Positions 1 through 11,883 of a DNA stretch of 64,000 bases are shown here, in pieces. A program made the position numbers and the translations under genes. Numbering within the stretch: the stretch's first letter is position 1; each line of letters opens with the position of its first letter. The stretch is from Typhlomys cinereus (taxonomy: Eukaryota; Chordata; Mammalia; Rodentia; Platacanthomyidae): the NCBI GenBank assembly GCA_023101885.1, contig JALPQD010000925.1, positions 1 to 64,000 of the forward strand, given 5' to 3'. Under the pieces are notes generated by a model that had not been told where the DNA came from, did not search any database, and worked only from the letters and a program-made list of their open reading frames with translations.

Positions 1-765
1 GAGAGGCAAGGGAGCCAAAGATGGCTGCCAGTTCAGGATTATTTATAAGCCCAGGCAGAACCCTATAAAAGTGGCTTTTTCTCATTGGTTAACTCCAGTT
101 TCTGCAAATTTGATTAGAACTTTTGAAATTTTTTGTTTAAACTTTATTAATTTGTGTGTGTATATATGTGTCAGAGAGCACTGTGTGTCCCTGTGGAGGA
201 CTAATGTAGCTGTGGGAATCATTCTGGATTGTTTCTAAACTCATTTTTGCTTTGCTCTGGTATTTCCCAGGCTTTGCCCACCAGGGCCTAAAGTGCAGGC
301 CATTGTTGTTTCCATGTGGCATTTTTTTATGTGGGACTTGGGATCTGAACTCAGAATCTTCTGCTTGTGAGGCAGAATCTTAACCCCTGAGCCATTTCTC
401 AGGCCCTGAATGGAGCCTTTGGTCCTCTGCATTTCATTGTTCTGTTCCTATTGGAGCCTAACCTCAAAGTAGGGCTTATCTACTATGCAGAACTAATCTC
501 CATATCCTTTTAGGAATTAAGGTTTGGAGGAAATTGTGAACCTTATCTCCATGCAAGATTAAAATAGGTGTGTTCCTTGGGAGGAATTCCAGTCCTGGGG
601 GATGACCTTCAAAGACCTTCAGAGACAGTCCCAGCATGGCTTTCTAAAACTGCCTTATTTGACTCCTACCCGAATGGATTATGTCTCCCCTCTAGAACCT
701 TAAACCAAATAAGACTCTTTTCTCAATGGGAGTTGTTTATGAAGGTTGTCTCACACCAGTAGAAA
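1..765 (-). mobile_element. LTR-like repeat copy, split by a SINE
   Basis: Positions 1-130 and 409-765, read on the minus strand, match other copies of one dispersed element at 37.0-37.8, 39.4-40.1, 42.0-42.7 and 44.4-44.8 kb. Shared features include a CCAAT-type motif (aaccaatgag) followed by TATA-like sequence. The SINE at 140-408 interrupts the element. I infer an LTR from the promoter-like block, AATAAA signals in sister copies and the element size. The family is not identified and no internal retroviral genes are seen. Confidence 0.45.
140..408 (-). mobile_element. tRNA-derived SINE (older B2-superfamily type)
   Basis: On the minus strand it starts with a tRNA-like head (gcctgagaaatggctcagg, box A; gagttcagatccc, box B). 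A body and a short AC-rich and AATAAA-like tail follow. It is inserted in the LTR-like repeat. The right-arm twin is at 37378-37650. Confidence 0.75.
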
Positions 766-789
766 GAGAAACTGCCCATCTCATCTAAA

Positions 790-1010
790 AAACAAACACA
801 AATAAAACAGGCTGCAGAGATGGCACCTTGGTTAAGCCTTTGTCTCATAAGCAGATTCTACCTAAAAATGCCAGCAGAAATGGCAACAACCTATTTCTGC
901 CCCTGGAAGGCAGAGTCTATGCAATTCAGGGTGATTCCCAAAGTCACATTTGGGCCTCCACAGGCACCCAAGTATCTGATACTTGGGGCAATTTTGATAG
1001 AGATACAAGT
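790..1010 (+). mobile_element. tRNA-derived SINE fragment
   Basis: Head sequence ctgcagagatggcaccttgg and body are alike to the SINE at 140-408, in plus orientation. The 3' end passes into a short (agtatcagata)-type duplication at 970-1030. The twin is at about 36770-36990. Confidence 0.6.
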
Positions 1011-1019
1011 ATCAGATAC

Positions 1020-1450
1020 AAGTTCTGATACTTGGGGTCTTGGACAGCCATCCCCCACTGCTGGGATTACTCTGAAGAAACACAGCCTTGGCTCACTTCC
1101 CCTAACACATTGCTTATGGAAGATTATGGAGGTTAGTTCTCCATAGCAGATAAGTTAAATCCATCAGAAGAAACAGCCCCACTTCCAGGCGGGCTCAAGA
1201 TCAACTGAGTTGGGCCTCATTTTGAGTTACCTGACCTTGGCAGCCATTTTAGGCCTCTGCTCCTCATAGTAACTCCAGTTCTGGAGTCCATGAGTTCCCT
1301 TCTAGCTCCAAGCCCCCCATGGATTCCATGCCTGGAGTGCAGGAGTTCCATTCTTCCTCTCCTCTAATAAATTTTACCTTAGTCCTCTACATGGGTTCTG
1401 GTTCCAATCTTCTGACTCAGAACACTAGAACCTGGACATAATACATACTC
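1020..1450 (+). mobile_element. LTR-like repeat copy (3' part, plus orientation)
   Basis: It shares with the copies at 39.4-40.1 and 42.0-42.7 kb a block around cccccactgctggga, runs of tcatgga/ccatgcctgga-type phrases, an AATAAA signal at about 1366, and the end phrase about coloured by ttccaatcttctgactc. It is read as a solo LTR-like unit; the family is not recognised. The twin is at 36340-36770. Confidence 0.45.
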
Positions 1451-1739
1451 CTAGAGATTGATCCCCTTACAATACAGACACACCCTCGCAGATACACAAA
1501 TAAAAAGAAAGTTTAAACCTATATAAATTAGTAAATAAGTAAAACTCATCATGAAGCAACTCAAGGAATGGGCTTTGATCATCTTTCTAGTCTCAGATTT
1601 TTGATTTTGGTTTATCTACTGAGTCAAAATGCTAAAGGCGATTAAGTGGGTGGAGACGCCACACTAATCTCTACAGCTTAATGGAGTGGCAACTTGTCAC
1701 TTAGTCATGGAAGTCAGAAGTGCAGAAAACTACAGAGGA

Positions 1740-1826
1740 GCCAGAGAAAAGATTTGAAACTTTCTGATCCCCAGTCACTCTCTGGTCCTATTGGGATCAC
1801 AGACCTGTCTGTAGCATCCAGATCCA
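1740..1826 (+). promoter_or_regulatory. Candidate untranslated first exon of P1
   Basis: The sequence ends in a good splice donor (gatcca|gtaagtag). The same place in the diverged paralogue block ends gattcg|gtgagtag at 43536, so the donor is kept although the flanks have drifted. The right-arm equivalent ends at 35952 on the minus strand. PRAME-family genes often have a non-coding first exon. The 5' end and promoter are not defined here. Confidence 0.35.
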
Positions 1827-2774
1827 GTAAGTAGCTCACTTTCATGGGGACACCCATTATGTCATGCAGCCTAGCCAAGGTCCATTGGGGAGGGAGGGGA
1901 GAAAGGCCCAGGGAGTTTTGATTTCTGTCTCTTGAAAGATGGTTTTTTACTACAAACAGCTGTGTCTTTATTGCAAATCATGATTTTTTTATTTTATTAG
2001 TATTTTTTATTTCGTTGATTTGGTGTTTTTGTTTTGGCAGCTGGAGTGCCCGGGAGAGGCTCATGCTGGCTCTAGTTTGCAATCCTGCTCAGGGCTGGAA
2101 TTGCAAGCCTGGGCCTCCATCGCTGCCTCTGTCTCCTTATTGCTGATATCACAGACTAAGCCACTCAGATGCCTTGGATCGTGTTCTGGGTCATGTCATT
2201 TTACTAGTTCAAGTTTTTTTTACCTTGAAGAAGAGTCCCTTCCACGTTCAGTTCCAGAATACTCGGACAAAATACTCGGACAAAACGCTTGGGGTACATA
2301 TCCCTCTGCTTGATACTTTGAAACTCAAGCCTCCTGCTTGCTAGGCAACGCTCTATTGACTAAGCTCACCCAAGCCCTTGTCTTTTTTATGTTATTTATT
2401 TGAGAGAGCAAGAGAGACAAAGGGACAGACAGAGTGCTTGTTTCCATTCTGTGGCACTTTGCAGCGTTGGTGGTCAGAAGACAACTTTTCTGGTTAGTTC
2501 TCTCCTTCCTCCAGGGAATCAAACAGGTCTGTAATGAGCAGGCCAGGTGCTTGAGCTATTATTACACAGGCCCTAAAACTTCCTAAATAGGAATGTCTGT
2601 GTTGGTTTCAAGTGAGACAGCCTATCAGAACCGAATTTAGTGTGTTGTGTTGGGTCTGTTTCTTTGAGATAAGATCTCAGTTGTCGGAAACTACTCTTGA
2701 ATTCCTGACCCTTCTATCTAGGTCTGTATACTAAATTCTGGCATAGAGACTAGAGCCACCAATGCTGAAGGATT

Positions 2775-2827
<53 letters not shown>
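2775..2827. repeat. (TC)n microsatellite
   Basis: About 53 bp of near-perfect TC dinucleotides. The twin (GA)n run in the right arm at 34954-34997 is shorter, so the tract length has diverged since the duplication. Confidence 0.95.
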
Positions 2828-2831
<4 letters not shown>

Positions 2832-3254
2832 GAATGGAGCTGGGAAAACTCATGGACTCCAGACATGGAGTGCCATGAGGGTCAGGCATCCAGTTTTTCC
2901 TATCTTGAAAAGTTGTTGAGGGAAAAAGAAGCATTTTTTTTCTAATCTTAATTACAAATTCCTGATAAGACAGGGAGAAATCCATATATAACCTGGGCTA
3001 TGTAAAGAGACTTTGTTTTTCTAAGAGAAGCAGATATAGCTCAATGGTAGAGCATTTTTTCCAACATAGGCTAGGAACTGTATTCAAGGACCAGATGAAG
3101 AGACTTAACAATGAATATGATAGGTAATAAATTTCTATGATAGATCTCAGATTTGCTTCTTTGTACCTTTCCTTTTCTGAGACAAAATCAGACCTACAGG
3201 CCTGAAACTATATGTATAGACTAGTGTCACTATTCAGAAATTCTTTTTCATTAT

Positions 3255-3505
3255 TTATTTTTGAAAGTGTGTATGGGTACTTTGTATTCCTATGGAGGCC
3301 CAAGGGTGAGTTTAGGAATCATCCTAGATTGTTCTACATCCTTCTTGCTTCCCTCTGGGGTTTTCCAGATCTGCTTTCCCAAGGCTGAATTATAAACCAA
3401 TGCCATTTCTATCTGGCATTTTCATGTGGGATCAGGGATCTAAACTCAAGTCCTTCCGTTTTTGAGGCATGGTATTAATCCTGGAGCCGTCTCCCAGGCC
3501 CCTGT
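3255..3505 (-). mobile_element. tRNA-derived SINE (older type)
   Basis: In minus orientation the head reads ggcctgggagacggctccagg and the body matches the SINE at 140-408. It sits just upstream of P1 exon 1. It is also present, diverged, at 46090-46385 in the paralogue block and at about 34275-34520 in the right arm. Confidence 0.7.
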
Positions 3506-3551
3506 TCTGAAATTCTTACTAACTCTCCTGTCTTGATTTATGTTTTTGAGG

Positions 3552-6073
3552 ATGGATAGACTCCCCATACTGCCACTGGAGAAGGATGTGAAACTACCAG
3601 ACAGGTAGTGGTATGGGGTAAATGGAGATGTCCAGCTCTTCCCACCACTTTTCAAGGAGGCCTTCACCAGAAGAAATAGTAAAATGCTGAGGGTGATAGT
3701 CCCAGCCTGGCCCTTCCACTGCCTCCCCATGGGGGTGCTGATGGAGTCCAGAGACCTGGAAACCTTGGAGGCTGTGCTGGATGGACTGGAGGTGCTACTG
3801 ACATTTGAGGATCGCCCCAGGTGAGAAGGACCCAGGAAGTGTGAGAGGAGACCCTTAAGGGTGTGGGAAGAGAAAATGGGTCAGGGAAAGGGAGTGAAAG
3901 ATGGTCAGGGGTTTGTGATGGTGTCAGCTTGGACAATTGCAGAGACGTTCACCAAGGGTTAGGCTTAATGGAGAAGGGCTGCCGGGTGCCCAGGACAGAG
4001 TTGAACAGATGTGGCCACAGTGGACTGAGTCTCAGACCAGAAGTGGGACCAGGATGACTGAAGGGGAATGGGACAGAGGGGAGGGAGACAGGGTCACAGG
4101 TGGAGATCAGACCAGAAGTCCTGTGCTAGCATGTGTAACATGCTGGAATTGCGCAATGTTCACCATGATTTCTGGAGCACATCAGCTGGAGAGGATGAGG
4201 ATGTTGGGAACTGCTCGCAACAGGTCACCAGGAAGAAACAACCAGTGGAGGACCAGTGTGTGTCTGAGGAAAAACAGCCTTTGAAGGTGTTGAGTGATAT
4301 TTGCCTGAAGTCCAGACATCTTGATGAATACCAAGCACACCTGTTGCAGTGGGCCAGGCAGAGGAAAGGATCTCTACGGGTGTTGTACAAGAAGCTGCGG
4401 TTTTGTCAGTATCTCTCGACGACATTCTAGAGCAACTGGAAGCATCTGAGCTTGCACATGTCCAAGAGCTGGAAGTGGACACGCAGTGGACATTTCGGAA
4501 GGAGCTGGGCTTTGCACCGAACCCAGGCCAGATGATGAATAGAAGCTTCTTTTTCCGTGGGGTTCACAGAGCTATTGAAAACTTTGAGAGTTCTTTCAGA
4601 GGGATGAGGAAGGACAGTGTTTTCTTGTCCTCTTTTGATTTCTCCAGTTTGAGGACCCTTCAGCATCTGTATCTCAATGGAGTACATATACTCTACAACA
4701 ACCTGCACAGGATATTCAGGTAAGGAAGAAAAGACAGCTGTGTGTCCACAGCAAAGCCTTTCCTTGCTATGTTCAACACCAGAGGAACCCCTATGGTTTC
4801 CCAGCCTCCCTGGAGTCTACGATGACGTAGACATGAGAAAATTCCATGTCTGACTTCTCTAGCTTCCTGCTTTTTATTACCTCATTAAGGCAGAGGGAAG
4901 CCTCCAGTAGAGGGGCTGCAAGCATCTCCATGGAAGAGAACCAACATTGGTAAAAAAGATCTGAGGTTTGATTTCCTTGCAGAAGTTGTCCAAGCTGGGG
5001 GGTATATCAGCAGGCAAAACAAATCACACTGAGGAGGGAGGGCTCAGCCTGCCTCTAAGTCCGTGTGTGTGAAAGGCAGTTGTGAACTTAGGTAGTGCAG
5101 GTGACAATGGGTTGAGGTGTGGGCCTGCGCAAAGGACCTGAGAGGGCTGCGGGGTACAGAAGATGTAGGTCAGTGGGCCTCATAGTTTACGTCCCTCAAG
5201 ACTGTTGCTGGGATGTCCCCAGCTTTGGTCCTATAGCTTTTTGGGGGGGGGGCTGTTCTGACCTGTTGGGGTGTTTTGCTGGTCGAGAAGGGAAGGAAGC
5301 TGCAGAACTGACACTGTGCTTGTCCCACAGTGATGGTGACAGACCTTGGCCTTGAGTGAGGTGTGGTGAATGAGCGTGCTCTGGCAGGATATGGCTGGCT
5401 TGCCCTTTATTTCCCAGTCTGTGATCTCGAGCTCGACTCCTTGCTCTTACTATGAAGTCCAGTCTTACTTTCCACCCCTCTCTTGAACTAACCATTGGTT
5501 TCTTCCTAGGTACTTGGAGACCCCACTGAAGACCGTTTCCATCACTAACACTATGCTTTCAGGGTCAGACTTGGATTGTCTGTCCTCCTGCCAAAGCATC
5601 CATCAGCTAGAGCATTTGAATTTGAGTCATGTCTCATTTTCCCATTTATTTAGTGGGTCCCTCCCAGTTCTGCTAGAAAGGATTGCAGCCATGTACAGAC
5701 CCTGGAACTGGAGGAGGTAGGCTGAATGACCTTCAGCTCCATCACTTGCTGCCTGCTCTCATTGCTGCTCCCAGCTCACCAAGGTCAATTTCTATGGGAA
5801 CACCTTCTCTCTGTCCATGATAAGGGATCTGTTGCACGCACTGCTGACATGAGCCAATTGGCCATGGAACTGTACCCTGCCCCTATTGAGTGTTATGATG
5901 CCAGGGGTAATATCACCTCACAGAGCTTTGTTAGTATTTGTGGTGAGCTTATAGATTCGCACAAGCTTACAAAGCATCCCAAGTCGGTATTCTTTGCCAC
6001 CACTATCTGCCTTCAATGTCATGAACGCTGTATCTATAATGTGAATGTCAGACTATGTTCCTGTCTACAGTAA
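3552..6073 (+). pseudogene. PRAME-family gene P1 (left arm), disrupted
   Basis: Three coding exons are visible. Exon 1 is 3552-3820 (ATG at 3552, ends cccag|gtgag), exon 2 is 4100-4719 (cacag|G TGG start, attcag|gtaagg end), and exon 3 is 5510-6073 (cctag|G TAC start, stop TAA 6071-6073). Family hallmarks are LFPPLF and the AWPFHCLP stretch in exon 1, [11 protein letters not shown] in exon 2, and [11 protein letters not shown] in exon 3. The breaks are an in-frame TAG at 3606-3608, shared with P3, and five single-base deletions relative to P3 near 4400, 5691, 5718, 5761 and 5837. Exon 1 also lacks 6 nt present in P3. All the frameshifts are pure deletions of one base and P3 lacks them, so they may be consensus errors. 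PRAME proteins are leucine-rich-repeat proteins; human PRAME is a CUL2 substrate receptor. A role for this copy is not shown. Confidence 0.9.
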
Positions 6074-8920
6074 CTAGGAGAAGGTTAGTTCTGGGTACTG
6101 AGAGATAAATTCTAGGTTGAGATTCTTATCTCAGGGACAGGGAGTATGTGGTTTCAGACACTGCTCAGCATGTCTATGAATGTGTATGTAAAAAAAAATG
6201 ATATAGATCTTGGCATGTAGCTCAGTTAGTGAAGAGCTTGTCTAAGTCACAAAAAGCATTGGATTCCAAACCAATCATCATGCAAACTTGGGCATGGTGA
6301 AGTACACTTCTTATCGCAAGAACTCTGGAAATAGAATCTCAGAAATTCAGGTCATCATTGGCGATATATCAACTTCATGTTCAGCCTGTAGTACATGAGA
6401 TTACATATATCTCAATTAAATGACTACATAAAACCGAAAGAAATGCGATAGCTCAAGAAAATATTAACAGAAAAAAACGATTTTGCAGAAAGTTTGGATA
6501 AGAGGGGAGATAATTGACATGAAAAGCAAGGGACTTGTGGAGATCTATGTCTTACAGTCAAACACTTCTGAATGTCCACATTGTGTGACCTGGCAAAATG
6601 TGAGGCATTTCTATGGTATGATAGTGGTAAAGCAATGGTCAGAACCTGGAGCCCAGATGCTCTGCCTCTGGAGTCCCAGGTGCCTTAAACTGCTTTGTAG
6701 GATCAGAGTCAGCAAAGTCCTGCCATTCGAGGCACCACTGGCACTTCAAAGAGACCAAAGACAAAGGAAGCAAAAAGGAGTTTCAAGGAATGAAGCAGAT
6801 CTGAGTAATAAGCAGGTTTCTCTCCTCTTTTGCTTTTCCATTCTCGGGCTACCTCATTCTGTCTCATTTTCTTTGGTTTTGGTAGGCAGGCATTCTGGAA
6901 GCCAGCCTCACCTTGAATTTGCTGGTTTTCACTGAAACCTGCCTTCAGATAGGCAGAAACCCCTCTCTGGGGATGACAGCAGCCCACAGTGGCTTGCAGA
7001 GCTTTCTTTTTCAATGCTAAAGTTTTTTTTATTACAGGATGTCATTACCGTTATTCAAAAATCATTATTATTCTGAGTTATATTTATAGTGATTAATCTC
7101 TTTATAAATTATATGTGGGATCTGGGAATCCATCTCAAGTCCTTCTTATTGCAAATCTCTATCCGGTGAGCTATCTCTCTAGCCCGTACATGTGTAATTC
7201 TCTACAACTTTCTATTTTTTTTTTAATTTTTTTTTATTCAATTGCGTGTGTGTGTGTGTGTGTTTAGAACCACGGGCGAATTCGGGAACCACCATGGATG
7301 CCTCCACCTCCTCCTTGTTTACCCACAGGCTCCGCCCTACCAGGACCAGAAACGCAGGCCGCCCCCGCTTCCGACCAGCATCTATACGTGGGATCTAGGA
7401 TCCGAACTCAGGACCTACCGCCTGCAAGGCAGAGGCTTAACCCCTCAGCCACCTCTCCAGCCCCCTACAACTTTCTAAAATTTGACAATATGCACTATGT
7501 ATCTCTCTAATGGATACCAATGATACTGCTACATTTTTATCTTAAAGATCCATGCTGAAATATATATCAAAGTTATTTAAAATTTGCTACATAGATGGAA
7601 ATATAAAATGATAATAAAAATGAATTAAAACTATTATGCATGAATGTGAGTAGATGATTGATGCCTGACATGGTTTCAGCAGTCTTATAATGCAGCCTCT
7701 GGGGACATGTTACTTTCAGACCTTACAATCATGATCAATAGCATTGCTTCTAGTTAAGGTTAGGAAAGCTTTCAGAATCCTGGCTTTCTCTGGAATCTGG
7801 AAGCAAGAAGATCAGTAGTTCAGGGCCAATGTTGGCTGCTACCAATTTCAGGCTAGTCTGGAATGCAGGAAATTATTTTCAGTAGACAGTTTGTCTCTAC
7901 ATTTCCTAAACTGCCTTCAAGTTAATCTTTAAACCAGGCCTGCAATGTCTCACCAAAAAGTCTGAGACTTCTTTCTTTTTACTTTTTGGTTTTCTAAGAC
8001 AGCGTCTTAAGTATCCTAGACTGTTGTTAGCTCTGTAGTGGCTAAAGATCACCTTCACTTCTGATCCTCCTGTCTCTACTTTTCCATTGCTGGAGTTACA
8101 CAGCAACCTTTTTGCCCATTTTTGTTTCCTGATAATCAAACCAAGAGTTCCATGTACACTAGACAGACACCCTACAGCTGAACCCCAGCTCCCATGGTGT
8201 TTTTTTAGGGTTACTCTCCTCTGTAATGGGGGGAAGGAGAGTGTTCAAAGCACACTATATTTACATATGAAATTATGAAGGAATTACATTTACAATACAG
8301 AGTGGAGTGACTGCTTTGTTAAAACTCACAAGTTCACAGGAAACGGATTCGATAGCCAGGCTTGGAAACTCAAGCATGATAGAGAGGCCAAGGTAGGAGG
8401 ACATTCCCTTGAATGCCAACCTGGTCTGCATAGTTAATTATCATGTTTCAAAAATGATGTGGAGAAGGAGGAGAAAAGATGAAGAAAAAGATTTTTATTG
8501 GAGCAAAATTGATTTATTTTTTTCTTTTAAATAATAGTTTTAATGTTTTTCAAACTCATATATGTACGCAATGCATTTTGATCATGTTATCCCTTTCTCC
8601 CTCCACTTTCCACTGAGCATGCCAACCTCTCACCTATATGGCCTCGTGTTTTTAATTGATCTATAATATAACATGACGAATAGCAGAAAATACCATTAGT
8701 ATGAAGATAGTTGCTATGATTGGACTTCCAGTTTCACATGGCTAAGAACTCATGGTAAAGTTGAAGAAAAGGAGTTTGTTGTCCATCTCCTGCGAGAATT
8801 CCTAAGTTCATGATGTGAGCACATGGAACCCCAGCCCACAAGAGGCAATCCACATTGTAGCACAAAGAGACGTTACACAGGCACATGGAATCTCCGGCCT
8901 CTTTTTGTTATTGTTTTGGT
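6074..8920. other. 3' flank of P1
   Basis: No supported gene. A tRNA-like SINE fragment lies at about 6200-6300, a truncated young-type SINE (minus) at about 7099-7190, and a B1-like (7SL-derived) fragment in minus orientation at about 7960-8120. Another B1-like fragment in plus orientation is at about 8345-8450. Open frames here, such as 6483-6935, are not kept between the two arms. The part up to about 7935 is paralogous to the block ending at about 49830. Confidence 0.6.
7215..7464 (-). mobile_element. Young tRNA-derived SINE (B2 superfamily-like)
   Basis: In minus orientation it has the head ggggctggagaggtggctga, a GC-rich body, a (CA)n stretch and an AATAAA plus A-rich tail. It is flanked by the 13 bp direct repeat ctacaactttcta (7202-7214 and 7465-7477), a clean L1-type target-site duplication. 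The twin with the same duplication is at 30294-30546, so insertion came before the palindrome. Confidence 0.9.
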
Positions 8921-10280
8921 TTTTTCTTTTTTTTTCTTTTTTCTTTTTTTATACATGTTTTATTATTACTGCTAATACAAACTTAATAGGTAGACCAGTT
9001 CCCTCCCTCTCCTCTCCCACCCCCCCTGCTCCCCCTCTCATCCCTCCCCATCCCCCAGTGCTTACCCTCAATTCCCAGAGAGTCCTTTATTGTGTATGCC
9101 TAACTCTCCTCTGGGTCCTCCTCTCCGATGACGTACAAGGACCCAGTGGCATTTCCCTGAGCCACTACTGTGGCTGTCAATCCCTTGCCTCCAAGGATCT
9201 TGGTGTCTTTAGCTGATGCTAGCCTTTGTGAGGTCAATAGTGTGTTGGACATTGCACAGGGCATGCAAAGTCCTATTATGATTGCTTCGGCCCTAACTAG
9301 TGTGGAGAATCTTGCAAATCATTGCTCCTCCCGTCCTTTTGCTCTTACAATCTTACAGCCCCCTCTTCCGCAAATGTCCCTGAGCTTCAGGATGGGGAGA
9401 GATTAGGCTGGCCTAGTTCTAGGTGGTTGATATAGAGTCTCTGAAGTTCTGGACTGTGGTTTGTTGATTTTCTTTTGCAGTTTTGCTGCTCCTGCAATGC
9501 CCTTCACTCCATCCTGATGGGCACTGTATGTCACTCCTTGGTCGAGACAAAAAGCTGTTAAACTGGAGACTTGTTATAATAGCACATTCAAGGGTAGATG
9601 AAATAAAAGTAGGAAACCTCAGTGAGGGAGGGGTCAGTCACCCATTTGCAAAATGATCACTTTTTATCTGCCAGACTATATGCCCTCCCCTTCTGGTGAG
9701 ATCATAGCCCCTCAGTTGTACATGATCAGGAACGAACGTCTGTGAACTTAACCAAGTGTCACATTACTTACTTGCATTCCTTGATGGAGGCCTATTTTCT
9801 CTGCTGTAACATGGTCCCCTCTCTCCTTGTTTCTGGTGTGGCCCTCCAACCCCATCCCTCCTGTTCATAATCCTTGCAATTACTGTATTACATAGGTTTA
9901 CCTTTCAATGTCTCAATGTGGGCTGGGTGAGTTTGGTACTAGAAGCCACCTATTAGGGAGTACATACGGCGCTTAATTTTCTGGGTTTGGGATACTTCAC
10001 TTGATATAATTGTTTCTAATGACATCCGTTTCCTAGCAAATTCCAGTAATTAATCATTTTTGATGGCTGAGTAGTACTCCATTGTATAGATGTACCACAG
10101 TTTCCTTATCCACTCGTCAACTGTTGAACATTTGGGTTGATTGCATGACTTTTCTATTGTAAACAGTGCTGCTATGAACATGGTCGTGCTTGTGCTATCG
10201 AGGTGAACCTCTGCTGCATGGGGGGTTATTCCCAAAAGTGGGATAGCAGGATCATATGGCATTTTGATCTTTAATTTCTT

Positions 10281-10588
10281 AAAACATTTTTTTAAATTTT
10301 TTTTATTATTATTATTTATTCTACTGTGCGCATGTGCGTGTGTATGTGTATGTGTGCACGCGCGCGTGTGTGTATGTGTGTCTGTAGAACCACGGACGAA
10401 TTCGGGAACCACAATGGACGCCTCTACCTCCTTCAGCCCCGGGATTCACAGGCTCCGCCCTACCAGGACCAGAAGCGTAGGCCGCCCACGCTTCCGCATG
10501 GCATCTATATGTGGGATCTGGGATCTGAACTCAGGACCTTCTGTCTTCAAGGCGGAGGCTTTAACCCCTGAGCCACCGCTCCAGCCCC
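10281..10588 (-). mobile_element. Young SINE inserted in L1-a
   Basis: In minus orientation the head reads ggggctggagcggtggctca. It is bounded by the 15 bp duplication gatctttaatttctt (10266-10280 and 10589-10603). The tail carries (CA)n, (CG)n and AATAAATAATAATA. The twin in the right arm is at 27129-27436. Confidence 0.92.
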
Positions 10589-11587
10589 GATCTTTAATTT
10601 CTTTAAGAATCTCCAGATGGCTTGCCAGAGTGGCTGCATGAGCCTGCATTCCCACCAGCAATGTAGGAGAGTTCCCCTCTCTCCACATCCTCTCCAGCAC
10701 TTATTGTTGTTTGTATTGTGGATTTTTGCCATCCTGACCGGGGTGAGATGATATCTCAGGGAAGTTTTGATTTGCATTTCCCTGATGGCGAAGGAAGTGG
10801 AGCATTTTTTAAGATATTTGTTAGACATTTTAATATCATCCCTGGTAAAATTTCTTTTAAGTTCCAGGGCCCATTTTTTAAATCACCATTGTTTTTCTTG
10901 GAGTTTAGTTTTCTAAGTTCTTTGTGCACTCTGGACAGTAGAGCTCTATCAGATATGTGGTTAGTGAAGATTTTCTGCCATTCTGTGTGTTGCCTTTGAG
11001 CTCGTGTTACAATCTCTTTATCTGAACAGAAGCTCTTTAATTTCACAAGCTACCAACTGTTGAGAGTTGGTAGCAGTGACTGTGACATTGGATGTCTGTT
11101 TCGGAACTGTTGGCCTAGCCCAATCAGCTCGAGGGAGTTCCCTATCCTTTCAACTATGGTTTTTATAGTCTCTGGCCTTATATCAAGGTCCTTGATCCAC
11201 TTGGAATTAAGTCTTGTACATGGTGACAAGTACGGGTCCAGCTTAATCTTCTGCATGTGGAGATCCAGTTTTGCCAGCACCATTTGTTGAAGATGCTGTT
11301 CTTTTTCCATTGGATTCTTTGGGCCCCTTTGTCAAAGACCAAATGGTGTAATTTTGTGGGCTTATTACTGGGTCTTCAATCCTTATCCATTGATCTGTGT
11401 GTCTATTTTGTAGCCAGTTCCAGGCTGTTTTTATAACTATGGATTTGTAATATAGACTAAGGTTTGGTATGGTATTACCTCCAGCAGTGTTTTTGTTAGT
11501 CAGGATTGTCTTTACTATCCTGGGTCTTTTGTGCCTCCATATGAATTTTGAGATTATTTGGTCAACTTCTTTAAAGAATTGCTTTGG

Positions 11588-11883
11588 GGGGCTAGAGAGG
11601 TGGCTCAAGGGTTAATCCTCCGCCTTGCAGACGGAAGGTACTGAGTTCGGATCCCAGATCCCACGCGCTAGGCGGAAGCGGGGGCGGCCTGTGCTTCTGG
11701 TCCTGGTAGGGCGGAGCTTGTGAATCCTGGGGCAGAAGGAGGTGGAGGCGTCCATGGTGGTTCGCGAATTCGTCCGTGGTTCTACACATACACGGACACA
11801 GACACACACAGACACACACACGCGCGCGCACATACACATGCACATGCACACAGTTGAATAAATAATAAAAAAAAATAAAAAAA
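11588..11883 (+). mobile_element. Young SINE inserted in L1-a
   Basis: In plus orientation the head reads ggggctagagaggtggctca and the 3' end is A-rich. It is bounded by the 15 bp duplication aaagaattgctttgg (11573-11587 and 11884-11898). The twin is at 25834-26129. Confidence 0.92.

Larger units (their letters stand above)
1451..3250. other. 5' flank of P1: SINE fragments and microsatellite
   Basis: No coding gene is seen. A B2-like fragment in minus orientation lies at about 2385-2575, a B1-like fragment in minus orientation at about 2645-2765, and a tRNA-like tatagctcaatggtagagc fragment at about 3030-3060. The segment from about 1500 on is paralogous to 43.2 kb onward. Confidence 0.6.

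Noticed and set aside
140..408. tRNA-like box A/B motifs as functional tRNA genes (many places)
   Set aside because: They are heads of SINEs with bodies and A-rich tails; no full cloverleaf seen.
2020..2313. 97-codon frame (twin at 35462-35755)
   Set aside because: Present in both arms only because the arms are identical; low-complexity, no family, not kept in the 43.7 kb paralogue.
6483..6935. 150-codon open frame downstream of P1 (and 30747-31151, 30968-31279 in the other arm)
   Set aside because: Not conserved in frame or length between arms or in the 47 kb paralogue; no domain recognised.
10326..10571. Cysteine/valine-rich frames at GT-rich places (also 11612, 25866, 38093, 48170)
   Set aside because: Translations of SINE (CA/GT) tails.
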